Source of the DNA: Kitasatospora terrestris
GTDB lineage: Bacteria > Actinomycetota > Actinomycetes > Streptomycetales > Streptomycetaceae
NCBI RefSeq assembly: GCF_039542905.1
Contig: NZ_BAABIS010000001.1
Location: forward strand, 124,001-188,000
Direction of reading: 5' to 3'
DNA length: 64,000 nt
The notes beneath the pieces were generated by a model, which made no database searches, was not told the origin of the DNA, and worked only from the letters and a program-made list of their open reading frames with translations. Positions 45,707-54,211 of the stretch are shown piece after piece (the first letter of the stretch is position 1; each line of letters begins with the position of its first letter). Made by a program: the position numbers and the translations under genes.

Positions 45707-46467
45707 CGTCGGCGTTCCCTGGTGATGGTGAAGGTGAAGTCGTAGCGGTCGGCGCGGTAGAGGCTCACCGCCCGCTCGACGGCCCGCCCCCTTGCGTCGC
45801 GGGTCACCCGCTCGACGCAGAGTGCGGGGAACTGCGGCGGCACGTTGAGCAGGGTTGCCTGCGTGGCGTCCACGAGGGTGGCCCGGACGGTCTGCTGCGC
45901 ACTGTCGGGGGCGGCACCGGCGCGCTCGAGCTCGTCGTAGAGCGAAGCCGGTTCGCCCCGGTCGAGGAGCCCCGGCAGCAGGGTTTCCGGCAGCCAGACG
46001 TTCTCCAGGCACATGGGCTCGCCGTCCGCGGTCCGCAGCCTCTCCAGGTGGATCAGCGGCGTGCCGGGCTCGACGAACAGGTCGCGGGCGTTCACGACGT
46101 CGGCGGGGACCCGCTCCATCAGGAGCATTCGACCGGCCGGAGTCATGCGCCGGGCACGAATGTCCTCGGAGAACGACGTCAGGTGGAGGGACTTGCTGAT
46201 CGTCTCGCGGTCCGCGACGAACGTTCCCGACCCCTGGACGCGGTAGATGCGGCCTTCCTGGCCGAGCCGTTCCACCGCCCGGCGCACCGTGACCCGGCTG
46301 ACGTCGTAACGGGTCATCAGCTCACGCTCGCTGGGCAGCGGGTCGTGCGGCGCGGACGCCTCGACGAGGTCGAGCAGGGCGCGTCGCAGCGTCTCGTGCT
46401 TGGGCTCCTGCTTGGCGCCGGCCGTACGGCCGGTTCCGCCGAGCGTCCTGTTCGTCGTCCTGCTCAT
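45703..46467 (-). CDS. GntR-family regulator, HutC/DasR type
   Basis: 254 residues with a winged HTH (LPSERELMTRYDVSRVTVRR, about residues 44-63) and a C-terminal UTRA ligand-binding domain (SLHLTSFSEDIRARRM, ...YRADRYDFTFTITRERRR). It resembles DasR, the GlcNAc-responsive global regulator of Streptomyces, but with clear differences, so it is probably a paralogue for this operon. Candidate operators with the DasR-like half-sites TGGT-N4-ACCA lie at 49789 and 50222. Its start overlaps the upstream permease stop (ATGA). Confidence 0.9.
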   Translation of the reverse strand: MSRTTNRTLGGTGRTAGAKQEPKHETLRRALLDLVEASAPHDPLPSERELMTRYDVSRVTVRRAVERLGQEGRIYRVQGSGTFVADRETISKSLHLTSFSEDIRARRMTPAGRMLLMERVPADVVNARDLFVEPGTPLIHLERLRTADGEPMCLENVWLPETLLPGLLDRGEPASLYDELERAGAAPDSAQQTVRATLVDATQATLLNVPPQFPALCVERVTRDARGRAVERAVSLYRADRYDFTFTITRERRR

Positions 46468-47387
46468 CCCTTGACCGCTCCCTCACCGACGCCACGGAAG
46501 AAGAACCGCTGAAGGGCGAAGAACAAGGCCAGCAGCGGTACGACCGCCATCATCGTGCCTGCGGCGATCACCCGCTGGTCATTGGTGAACGTCCCCGACA
46601 GGTACTGGATGCCGATGGTCAGCGTGTACTTGCCCTGGTCCGACAGCGACACCAGCGGCCACAGGAAGTCGTCCCAGCTGAAGACGAAGCTGAAGATCGC
46701 TACGGCGGCGAGGGTTCCCCGCACGGACGGCAGCGCGATCCGCCGGAACCTGGTCCACTCGCCGGCGCCGTCCAGGATCGCCGCCTCCTCGATCTCGGCG
46801 GGCAGCCGGCGGAAGGCGTTGCGCATCAGCATGACCGACAGGCCGGACGCCGCACCGGGGAGCATCACGCCGAGCAGCGTGTCGGTCAGGTGCAGCGAAC
46901 GGGCCACGAGGAACTCGGAGACCATGATGCTCTCGAACGGGATGATCATCGTGGCGAGGAAGACGCCGGCGGCGAGGGCCCGGCCGCGGAACCTCATCCG
47001 TGCCAGCGCGTAGCCCGCCATGGAGCCGAGGAGGCAGTTGGTGAGCACCGAGCCGAGCGCGACGAGCAGCGAGTTGCCGGCGAACTTCAGCACCGGCACG
47101 GTGTCCAGCACCTCGGCGTAGTGGTGCAGGGTCGGGCGGGAGGGAACGAGCTGCGGCGGGTAGCCGAACACCCGCTCCCCGTTGCCCTTGAGGGAGGTGG
47201 ACAGCTGCCACAGGAACGGGCCGACGGTGAGGGCGAAGACCAGCGCGAGCAGCAGGTAGCGGCCTGCCAGTCCCGCGGTGGTACGCACTCGGCGGGAGGC
47301 CGGCACCGGGGTGGCCGCCTGCGGCACGGTGTCCGCGCGGCGTGTCTCGGCGCCTGCGGGGGCGTGGGGGGCCTGCAGCGGGGTCAT
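46464..47387 (-). CDS. Carbohydrate ABC transporter permease (MalG type)
   Basis: 307 residues with six predicted helices and an EAA loop (EIEEAAILDGAGEWTRFRRIAL). An N-terminal extension of about 30 residues is polar. ATG 47387 overlaps the stop of the partner permease gene. The operon lacks an ATPase gene, so a shared MsiK-type ATPase is expected. Confidence 0.93.
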   Translation of the reverse strand: MTPLQAPHAPAGAETRRADTVPQAATPVPASRRVRTTAGLAGRYLLLALVFALTVGPFLWQLSTSLKGNGERVFGYPPQLVPSRPTLHHYAEVLDTVPVLKFAGNSLLVALGSVLTNCLLGSMAGYALARMRFRGRALAAGVFLATMIIPFESIMVSEFLVARSLHLTDTLLGVMLPGAASGLSVMLMRNAFRRLPAEIEEAAILDGAGEWTRFRRIALPSVRGTLAAVAIFSFVFSWDDFLWPLVSLSDQGKYTLTIGIQYLSGTFTNDQRVIAAGTMMAVVPLLALFFALQRFFFRGVGEGAVKG

Positions 47388-48262
47388 GCCCTCTCCTCGC
47401 GGCTGTTGAGGCGGGTGACGGCGACGGACAGGCCGAGGGTGCCGAGGAACAGCACGATGCTCATCGCGGAGGCGTATCCGGCCTCCCCGCCCAGTCCGAG
47501 ACCGACCTCGCGAATGGTGTAGACCAAGGTGCGGGCCTCTCCGCCCGGACCCGCACTTCCGTCACTCAGGGTGTAGACCTCGGCGAACACCTTCGCGGAG
47601 CCGATCGCCGCGAGCGTCGCGACGAGCACCATGGTGGGGCGCACGAGCGGGAGGGTGACGTGGAAGAAGCGGCGCGGGGCGCCGGCGCCGTCCACCTCGG
47701 CCGCCTCCAGCAGCGACCGGGGCACGTTGGCCAGGGCCGCCAGGTAGACCACCATGTAGTAGCCCAGGCCCTTCCACACCGTCATGGCCATCGCACTGAA
47801 CAGCAGAAGTCGCGCGTCGGTGAGGAAGGGCACCGGCGCGGCGACGAGGTGGAGACCGCGCAGCACGGAGTTGACCAGGCCGTCGCTGGAGAGCAGCCAC
47901 GACCAGATCAGGCCCGCGACCACCATCGACGCCACCACGGGCGAGTAGAACACCGCACGGAAGAAACCGATGCCGGCGATCCGCTTCTGCACCAGCACCG
48001 CCAGCAGCAGCGGCAGCACCACCAGGCAGGGCACCACGATCGCCGTGTAGAGCAGCGTGTTGCGGACCGACTGCCAGAACTGGTCGTCGTGCAGCAGCCG
48101 GGCGTAGTTGTGCCCGCCGGTGAAGGTCCCGCCGCCCAGCGTGCTGGCGTTGGTGAACGACAGCACCGCGGTGTTGGCGAACGGGACGATGAAGAAGCAG
48201 ACGGCTACGGCCAGGGCCGGGAGGAGGAAGAGCCAGGGGACGTACCAGCGTCGGCCGGTCAC
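47384..48262 (-). CDS. Carbohydrate ABC transporter permease (MalF type)
   Basis: 292 residues, six helices, and an EAA loop (LLEAAEVDGAGAPRRFFHVTL). It begins MTGRRWYVPWLFLLPALAVAV, a typical MalF-type N-terminus. It lies 159 bases after the solute-binding protein gene; this gap has no convincing terminator. It is the first of seven overlapping genes. Confidence 0.93.
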   Translation of the reverse strand: MTGRRWYVPWLFLLPALAVAVCFFIVPFANTAVLSFTNASTLGGGTFTGGHNYARLLHDDQFWQSVRNTLLYTAIVVPCLVVLPLLLAVLVQKRIAGIGFFRAVFYSPVVASMVVAGLIWSWLLSSDGLVNSVLRGLHLVAAPVPFLTDARLLLFSAMAMTVWKGLGYYMVVYLAALANVPRSLLEAAEVDGAGAPRRFFHVTLPLVRPTMVLVATLAAIGSAKVFAEVYTLSDGSAGPGGEARTLVYTIREVGLGLGGEAGYASAMSIVLFLGTLGLSVAVTRLNSREERA

Positions 48263-48421
48263 GGGGGTCTCCTGTCGTACGGTGCGGGCGCGGGATCTGG
48301 GTGGGCAGTCGTCGCGGGCGGCGGATGGAGCCGCCCGCGACGACGCGTCCTGACCGGGCCGGGGGCCTGGCCGGGAGTACGGGGCCGGACGCGTGCGGGG
48401 GGGCGTGTCCGGCCCCGGGCA

Positions 48422-49738
48422 TCAGCCGGCGGCGCCGGTGATCTTGTCGGCTTCCTCGACCGCCTGGTCGAGCGCCGCCTGGGGGCTGAGCTTGCCCTGC
48501 AGCGCGAGCTGGACCTTGCCGATCACGGCTGCGGTGACCCGGGAGTCGTACTGCACGGGCACCAGGTTCTTGGCCTTGGCGATCTGCTCGGCGGAGATCC
48601 GGCGGGCGGTGCCCTCGGGAGTGGTGTCGCCCTCGGCCTTGAAGTACGGGTCCTTCAGGGATTCGAGGGTGCTCGGCAGGATCGTGACGATCTTGCTGAA
48701 GGCCAGCTGGTTCTGCGCGTTCGACAGGTACTTGGCGAAGTCGAGCGCGGTGCCCTGGTTCTTCCCGGCCTTCGGGACGAGCAGGCCCATGACCGACATG
48801 TTGGTGGCGCCGGCCGGGCCGGTGATCTGCGGGCCGACACCGGTGTCGGCCGCGATGTCGGCGGCGTTCTTCTTGATCGTCGCGAGGAAGTTCGGGCCCG
48901 ACGGCAGGAGGCCGATGCGCCCGGACTGGTAGGCCTCGTTCTCCTTGCTGTGGTTCTGGGTCAGCGAGTCCTGCGGGTAGACGCCGCCCTTGTAGGCGTC
49001 GACCAGCTTCTGCAGGTAGGCCACGGCCTCGGGGGTGTTGAACGTCCACTTCTTGCCGGAGGCGTCCAGCAGCGGGACACCCTGCTTGGCGAGGTCGGTG
49101 ACGAAGCGGTTCTCCAGGGCCGGGTGGATGCCGAAGAAGGCGCCCTTGCCGGCAGCGGAGAGCTTCGCCCCGTCGGCGAGCAGTTCGTCGAAGGTGGCCG
49201 GCGGCTTCTGCGGGTCCAGCCCGGCCTTCGCGAACAGGTCCTTGTTGTACATGGTGACCTCGGAGGTGAGGTACCACGGAAGGGCGAAGGAGCCCTGCTG
49301 ACCCGGCACCTGGAAGGCGGACCAGGCCCCCGGCACGTAGGTGGGCTTGACGTCGGCGGCGGCCCTGTCCATGTCGACGAACAGGCCCTTGGCCTCCAGG
49401 GCCTGGCCGAACTGCGGGTTCAGGTTGACGACGTCCGGCAGGTTGCCGGCGGCCGCGTCGGCGGTCAGCTTCTCCTGGGCACCCTGGAACGGGATGTCCA
49501 CCCAGTTGACCTCGGTGCCGGGGTGCTCCTTCTCGTAGGCGGCGATGACGCCGGTCATGTAGTCGGTGAAGGTCGGCTTGAGCTGCAGCGTCTCCAGCGT
49601 GATGGTGCCGCCGACCTTCGCGGGCGCCGGGGCTCCCGCGTCGGTGGACGAGCCGCTCGATCCGAGGCCGCAGGCACTGGTGGCGAGGGCGACGGTGACG
49701 ACGGCGGCGGCCAGGCGGATGCCTCTGCTGCTGGGCAT
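48422..49738 (-). CDS. Extracellular solute-binding lipoprotein, carbohydrate type (family 1)
   Basis: 438 residues with lipobox LATSACGLG (Cys about residue 23) and SBP_bac_1 features (GTITLETLQLKPTFTDYM, FQGAQEKLTADAAAGNLPDV). It should capture a mannoside, N-glycan piece or amino sugar outside the cell. ATG 49738 has the strong site GTAGGAGAGTC. It is the first gene of the GH38/NanE operon, with promoter and operator at 49788-49842. Confidence 0.93.
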   Translation of the reverse strand: MPSSRGIRLAAAVVTVALATSACGLGSSGSSTDAGAPAPAKVGGTITLETLQLKPTFTDYMTGVIAAYEKEHPGTEVNWVDIPFQGAQEKLTADAAAGNLPDVVNLNPQFGQALEAKGLFVDMDRAAADVKPTYVPGAWSAFQVPGQQGSFALPWYLTSEVTMYNKDLFAKAGLDPQKPPATFDELLADGAKLSAAGKGAFFGIHPALENRFVTDLAKQGVPLLDASGKKWTFNTPEAVAYLQKLVDAYKGGVYPQDSLTQNHSKENEAYQSGRIGLLPSGPNFLATIKKNAADIAADTGVGPQITGPAGATNMSVMGLLVPKAGKNQGTALDFAKYLSNAQNQLAFSKIVTILPSTLESLKDPYFKAEGDTTPEGTARRISAEQIAKAKNLVPVQYDSRVTAAVIGKVQLALQGKLSPQAALDQAVEEADKITGAAG

Positions 49739-49787
49739 GACTCTCCTACTACGGCGGGGAGGGTGAAGGAGGTCCGGAGCTCTCCGG

Positions 49788-49805
49788 AAGTGGTACGGAC
49801 CACTT
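49788..49805. promoter_or_regulatory. DasR-like operator at the GH38/NanE operon promoter
   Basis: AAGTGGT-ACGG-ACCACTT is a perfect 7-bp inverted repeat with a 4-base spacer. It keeps the TGGT-N4-ACCA core of known DasR (dre) sites. It sits just downstream of the -10 box, over the expected transcription start, fitting repression by the operon's own GntR protein or by DasR. Confidence 0.7.
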
Positions 49806-49812
49806 GGGAAGA

Positions 49813-49842
49813 AAGCTGGCAGCTCGCCCCCTCCCCCGTCAA
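49813..49842 (-). promoter_or_regulatory. Possible promoter of the solute-binding protein/GH38 operon
   Basis: On the minus strand TTGACG (49842-49837) is followed after 18 bases by CAGCTT (49818-49813), a moderate -10 match. The operator lies immediately downstream. Confidence 0.45.
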
Positions 49843-50116
49843 CCCCGGTGGCATGCCGACCTGAAAAGCCCGCTTCGGAATACCGGGCAAACCACGCTCT
49901 ATGACCATCAACCACCCGCGAGCAGTCGCGTCGACCCGAACGAGCACGCCCGGATTCGGTCCCAGCCACTTATGCCGGGACCACGCATCTGGTATCTACC
50001 TCTCTGGGCTTCGAAGCGTTGAGCACAGCACGCACCGGAGCCCCTCACGTGCCCGAGCCACCGCGCCGGCCCACCGCCGCCGCCAGCCGCCCCCAGACCC
50101 TTATGAGGAGAAACAC

Positions 50117-51436
50117 GTGAACCACCGCCCCACGACCTCCCGGCGAAGCCTCCTCGGCCTCGCACCCGCCCTCCTCGCGGGTGCGGCAGTGCCACTCACC
50201 GCCACCCAGGCCCACGCGGAAAGTGGTCCTAACCACTCCAAGGCGAGCCGTCAGAGCTGCGAGTGCACCCAGCAGCCCACCGCCACGATCGACACCGCCT
50301 CGTGGACCACCGGCACCCCCACCGCGCCCGGCCCCACCGTGCCCCGCGAGCAGCTCCTCCAACTCCCGGGCGGCGCCACCGGCACCGAGATGTTCGTCTC
50401 CAACAACCCCGAAACCTTCACCGGCCCCGGCTGGCTCGCCCAGTGCGCCCGCACCACCGCCAACCGGGGCGGCTCCGCACACCCCCTCACCGGCACGTTC
50501 CCCGTGTACCTGTACCACCAGAACAGCACCGGCGGGACGGCCTACCTGCACGTCCTCGCATCCAACCCGAACAGCGGCGCGGTCACCGTCAGCGCCTCCG
50601 GCGCCATCTGGACCAACGCGCAGAAGCCCCTCGTCCAGGACCCGGCACAGCGCGCCGGCACCGGCCCCTGCTACGCCACCTCGTACGACTGGGTCGCCGG
50701 CACCACGAAGACCTACCTGCCCACCACCACCGTCCAACCCCGCACGATGGTGGAGATCGCCAAGATCCCCATGACCTCCTCGATCATCGACGGACTCCTC
50801 GACGTCACAGCCTCCGGCGGCGTCTACGTCTACACCGCGGTCACGACGACCGGCAGCACCAGCACCGCCATCAACTACACCCAGAACGACTCCCAGGCGG
50901 CCCCCGGCAACATCGCCTCCCAGACCGCCACCACCTACGGCCGCGAAGCCGGCGTCTACGCCGCCTCCCGCTGGGAGACCGGCACCTTCGACGTCGCCGT
51001 TCCCGCAGCGGGCGCCCACCTCGGCCTCGCCCTCAACACCACGCAGCGCCAGGTGGCCGCCCTCGACCAGACCGTTCCCGCCACCGCGGCACTGTCCGAC
51101 TCCTCACAGCGCAGCTGGGGCAACTACGGCATGCGCTACGCCGTCCGCGCGCGCCTCACCAACCCCTCGGCCCAGGACCGCACCGCCGTGCTCACCTTCG
51201 GGTCGAACATCACCGGCACCACCGACGTACCCGGCGACACCTGGAACGGCGCGGCCTCCGTCCGCGTCGACGGAGGAACCCCCGGCATCACCACGCTCTA
51301 CGTACGCCCCACCGTCCCCCGGTGCGAGATCGGCCGCTACCGCCTCGCCCCCGGCGCCAGCACCCTCGTGGAGCTCGAATTCGAGGTTCCCGGACTGATC
51401 ACAGCCGGATCGCAACTGCTCTTCGAGAGCGTCTGA
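50117..51436 (+). CDS. Tat-exported protein of unknown function, DUF3370-like
   Basis: 439 residues. The twin-arginine signal TSRRSLLGLAPALLAGAA, ending near AHA at about residue 34, shows export after folding. The body is rich in Thr, Ser and aromatic residues and predicted beta strands; LPGG...NNPETF, YLHVLASNP and LDVTASGGVYVYT resemble the pattern of DUF3370 proteins known mainly from cyanobacteria. This likeness is from memory of the family pattern and uncertain. Enzyme residues are not evident. GTG 50117 has GAGGAGAAACAC. It is divergent from the GH38/NanE operon and carries a DasR-like site in its coding start. Confidence 0.8.
   Translation: MNHRPTTSRRSLLGLAPALLAGAAVPLTATQAHAESGPNHSKASRQSCECTQQPTATIDTASWTTGTPTAPGPTVPREQLLQLPGGATGTEMFVSNNPETFTGPGWLAQCARTTANRGGSAHPLTGTFPVYLYHQNSTGGTAYLHVLASNPNSGAVTVSASGAIWTNAQKPLVQDPAQRAGTGPCYATSYDWVAGTTKTYLPTTTVQPRTMVEIAKIPMTSSIIDGLLDVTASGGVYVYTAVTTTGSTSTAINYTQNDSQAAPGNIASQTATTYGREAGVYAASRWETGTFDVAVPAAGAHLGLALNTTQRQVAALDQTVPATAALSDSSQRSWGNYGMRYAVRARLTNPSAQDRTAVLTFGSNITGTTDVPGDTWNGAASVRVDGGTPGITTLYVRPTVPRCEIGRYRLAPGASTLVELEFEVPGLITAGSQLLFESV
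50222..50237. promoter_or_regulatory. Second DasR-like inverted repeat, inside the start of the Tat-exported protein gene
   Basis: AGTGGT-CCTA-ACCACT has exactly the same half-sites and spacing as the operator at 49789-49804, with a different centre. It lies about 105 bases into the gene, in the codons after the signal peptide. It could be a downstream roadblock operator or a looping partner for the first site. Confidence 0.5.
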
Positions 51437-51456
51437 CCCCCGCCGGCACCCGCACA

Positions 51457-51491
51457 CCGCGGCGGCGCCACCGCACGGGGCGCCGCCGCGG
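51457..51491 (+). terminator. Stem-loop between the Tat-exported protein and esterase genes
   Basis: A perfect 13-bp inverted repeat (CCGCGGCGGCGCC and complement) with a 9-base loop lies 21 bases past the stop and 39 bases before the esterase start. It probably ends transcription or reduces read-through into the esterase gene. Confidence 0.75.
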
Positions 51492-51529
51492 CCCAGCACC
51501 ACCGGCCCTCACGACCGAGGCAACGCGAA

Positions 51530-52537
51530 ATGCTCACCGATCTGCCACCCGAACAACTCCGCACCTACCGCTTCGACGGCTCCGAACCCCACGACTTCGA
51601 CGAATTCTGGACGAGAACCCTCGACACCGCCCGCACCGCGGCACGCCCGCCGAGACTGCGGACAACCCGAACGGGACTCATCGGCATCACCACCTACGAC
51701 GTCACCTTCTCCGGATACGACGGACAGCCCGTCCGTGCCTGGCTACGCCTGCCCCGACACTCCCCCCGCCCCCTACCGACCGTCGTCGAATACCTCGGCT
51801 ACGGCTGCGCCCGGGGCCCGGCATGGCTCCCGACCCTCTGGTCCTCCCTCGGCTACGCCCACCTGGTGATGGACAACCGGGGGCAGTCCAGTCCCTACGG
51901 CGCGGCGGACACCTACGACGGAGACACCGCCCCCCAGACCGGCGGAGTACTGACCCGCGGCCTCACCTCCCCCGAACACCACTACTACCGACGACTGTTC
52001 ACCGATGCCGTCCGCGCGGTCGACACCGTCGCGGAACTCGACGAAACGGACGCCCGACGAATCGTCGTCACGGGAAGCAGCCAGGGCGGCGGCATCGCCA
52101 TCGCCGTAGCAGGCCTGCGCCCCGGCCTCGCCGGCGCCTGCGTCGACGTCCCGTTCCTCTGCCACTTCCGACGCGCCTCCCACATCGTCGACACCTACCC
52201 CTACAAGGAACTCACCGACTACCTCCGCGGCCGCCCGACCGAAATCGAGCAGGTCTTCACCACGCTCTCCTACGTGGACGCCGCCAACCACGCGGCCCGG
52301 GCCACAGCCCCCGTGCGCTTCTCCGCCGCCCTGATGGACCCCGTGTGCCCGCCGTCCACCGTCTTCGCGGCCTACCACCGCTGGGGAGAGAACACCGGAG
52401 GAGTCGCGGACAAGGCCATCCGCCTGTGGGAATACGCGGGCCACGAAGGCGGCGGCACCGCACAACTCGCCTCGCACAAGGAGTTCGTCGCAGCGATCAC
52501 CGGTGCTCCCACCCGCGCCACCCGTCGATCAGGCTGA
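51530..52537 (+). CDS. Acetyl xylan esterase / cephalosporin-C deacetylase family protein (CE7, AXE1)
   Basis: 335 residues, cytoplasmic. The AXE1 alpha/beta hydrolase shows RGQSSPYG, the nucleophile elbow VTGSSQGGG (Ser about residue 185), Asp in ALMDPVCPPST and His in YAGHEGG. CE7 enzymes remove acetyl groups from short xylo-oligosaccharides and other small acetyl esters. ATG 51530 lies 93 bases after the Tat protein gene. Its native substrate here may be an acetylated imported sugar. Confidence 0.9.
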   Translation: MLTDLPPEQLRTYRFDGSEPHDFDEFWTRTLDTARTAARPPRLRTTRTGLIGITTYDVTFSGYDGQPVRAWLRLPRHSPRPLPTVVEYLGYGCARGPAWLPTLWSSLGYAHLVMDNRGQSSPYGAADTYDGDTAPQTGGVLTRGLTSPEHHYYRRLFTDAVRAVDTVAELDETDARRIVVTGSSQGGGIAIAVAGLRPGLAGACVDVPFLCHFRRASHIVDTYPYKELTDYLRGRPTEIEQVFTTLSYVDAANHAARATAPVRFSAALMDPVCPPSTVFAAYHRWGENTGGVADKAIRLWEYAGHEGGGTAQLASHKEFVAAITGAPTRATRRSG

Positions 52538-52847
52538 ACTCGTGCCACGGCCTGGCGGGCCCCCTTCTCCCCGGAGCGGCCGCGGGAACACTCCGAACGC
52601 GCCGCCCGGGGTCACATCCCGCGGTCGGGTCCGTACCAGGGAAGCGGGCGGTCCTCCGGGCTCGTGGGCAGGTGTTGGAGCTCGACCGGACCGGGGTAGA
52701 AGCACGTCCCGTTGGGATGGATGACCTCCTCGCCGACGAGGTGCCGGTAGAGCCACTCGGCGAATCCCATGGGATGCTCCCAGTACCCGCCTTCGTCCCG
52801 GTCGTGCACCACCACGCTCCAGCCGGGCACCCGCGGGCTGCGGCTGA

Positions 52848-53839
52848 GAAAGTGTGGGGTAATTGGCTGGCTACTGATCGTTGAGGTCGTCGGCGAGGCG
52901 GCGGGCTGCTTCGGTCTCGACGGGGCCGCGTGGTTCGATCTCCTCGCCGGCGAGGCGGGCGGCCATGAGGCGGATCATCGCGACCTTGATCATCGCTTCG
53001 GCGTGCGCGGTCTTGCGCTCGTAGTCCCGTGCCAACCGTCTGCACCGTCCCAGCCAGGAGAATGTCCGCTCGACCACCCACCTGCGGGGCAGCACCTGGA
53101 ACCCTTTCACATCGGCGTTGCGCGGCACCGCAACGATCTCCAGCCCTTCGTGCTCGGCCGCCCAGCCGACCAGTCCCGCGTCGACCACGTTCACGTATCC
53201 GCCGTCCACCCAGACCAGCCCGACCTGCGGAAACGAGCTCCGGATCCCGGCGAGGACCAGCTTCGCGCCTGCCCGGTCCTGGACCGAGGCCGAGTGCACC
53301 ACCGCCCGCAGGACGAGACCGCAGGTGTCCACCAGCAGGTGCCGCTTGCGGCCCCGCACCCGTTTGCCGGCGTCGTAGCCGACCGCCTGCCCGCCCTGGT
53401 GGCTGCGGGCGGACTGCGAGTCCAGCACCGCCGCGGAGGGCTGCGGATCCCGGCCGTCGGCAGCTCGCAGCTTCTCGCGCAGCGCGTCGTGGACCCGGCT
53501 CCAGGTTCCGTCGGCGCTCCAGGCGCGAAACCACCGGTAGGCCGCGTCCCACGGGGCCAGGTCGTGCGGAACCAGCCTCCACGCACAGCCGCTGACCAGC
53601 ACGTACAGCACGGTGTCCACGATCAGCCGGCGCGGGAACTTCAGCGGCCGACCCGCCCGGCGCGGATCCCGCACCGGCAGCAACGGCTCGATCACCGCCC
53701 ACTGAGCATCCGTCAGAGATGAGCCGTAGGACGGCTTGCACACACAGACGCACATGGCGGTGATCATCGCGGACACCTCGACCACGACAATCCCCGCCAG
53801 TGCTCACGCCACGCAGTTGATCAATTACCCGACACTTTC
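52848..53839 (-). mobile_element. Insertion sequence, IS5 family, about 992 bp
   Basis: Terminal inverted repeats begin GAAAGTGT(G/C)GGGTAATTG at both ends (one mismatch in 18). The element carries one transposase gene. Flanks show a direct repeat: TGA on both sides if the ends start at G, or CTGAG (52844-52848 and 53839-53843) if they start at AAAGTGT. A TNA-type target fits IS427/IS1031-like members of the IS5 family. Confidence 0.9.
52871..53767 (-). CDS. IS5-family transposase
   Basis: 298 residues. An N-terminal DUF4096-type domain (LTDAQWAVIEPLLP) precedes the DDE domain: first Asp in AVLDSQSARSHQ, second Asp in VWVDGGY, Glu in VVERTFSWLGR. The frame is intact, so the element may be active. 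ATG 53767 has GAGGTG upstream. Confidence 0.92.
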   Translation of the reverse strand: MITAMCVCVCKPSYGSSLTDAQWAVIEPLLPVRDPRRAGRPLKFPRRLIVDTVLYVLVSGCAWRLVPHDLAPWDAAYRWFRAWSADGTWSRVHDALREKLRAADGRDPQPSAAVLDSQSARSHQGGQAVGYDAGKRVRGRKRHLLVDTCGLVLRAVVHSASVQDRAGAKLVLAGIRSSFPQVGLVWVDGGYVNVVDAGLVGWAAEHEGLEIVAVPRNADVKGFQVLPRRWVVERTFSWLGRCRRLARDYERKTAHAEAMIKVAMIRLMAARLAGEEIEPRGPVETEAARRLADDLNDQ

Positions 53840-54211
53840 TGAGGAAGACGTGGAAGCCGAAGTCGGTCGACAGCGCCGGGACCAGGACTCCGTCAGCACC
53901 GGCGTCCGGGTGCGGGAGGCCGTCCCAGCCGGCATCGCGGAAGGCCTGCTCGGTCTCCCGGATGCCTTTCAGAAGGTTCCACTGCGTGGTCGCCGGGTGC
54001 ACGAAGCAGAGGTGACTGTTGACCTTGACCGGCGCGCACTCGTCGATGAAATCCTTGTACTCGCTGGGGAGTTCCGTGCCGATCTCCGGCTCGAGAAGTC
54101 GGTCACGGGTTGCACCTTTCGTTCGGGGCGGGAGATCGCGAGAAGATCAACGCCGCTCTTCGCGCCGATGGTGCCTGACACGGGGGCTGCCCCACCGGCG
54201 GGCCACCGCAT

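Larger units (their letters stand above)
49739..50116. other. Divergent regulatory gap between the solute-binding protein and Tat-exported protein genes
   Basis: This 378-base gap contains a minus-strand promoter (49842-49813) overlapped downstream by a DasR-like operator (49788-49805). A weaker half-match (TGGT-ATCT-ACC, 49990-50000) lies further on. No gene was seen. Confidence 0.6.
52612..54106 (-). pseudogene. SUKH (SMI1/KNR4) domain protein gene, interrupted by an IS5-family element
   Basis: The 5' part (about 54106-53844) encodes EIGTELPSEYKDFIDECAP...WNLLKGIRETEQAF, typical of the SUKH N-terminus. The 3' part (52843-52612) encodes GWSVVVHDRDEGGYWEHP...DRGM. Removing the element with one copy of its target duplication joins the halves as HVFL-SRSPRVPGW with no frame break. 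The only well-placed start (GTG 54106, AAAGG upstream) is in another frame than the SUKH core, so a second lesion near the N-terminus is likely. SUKH proteins often act as immunity proteins against toxins. Confidence 0.8.

Noticed and set aside
49985..50005. Third DasR-like site (TGGT-ATCT-ACC-T)
   Set aside because: Only seven of the eight core bases match and the outer arms do not pair, so it is weaker than the two sites reported.
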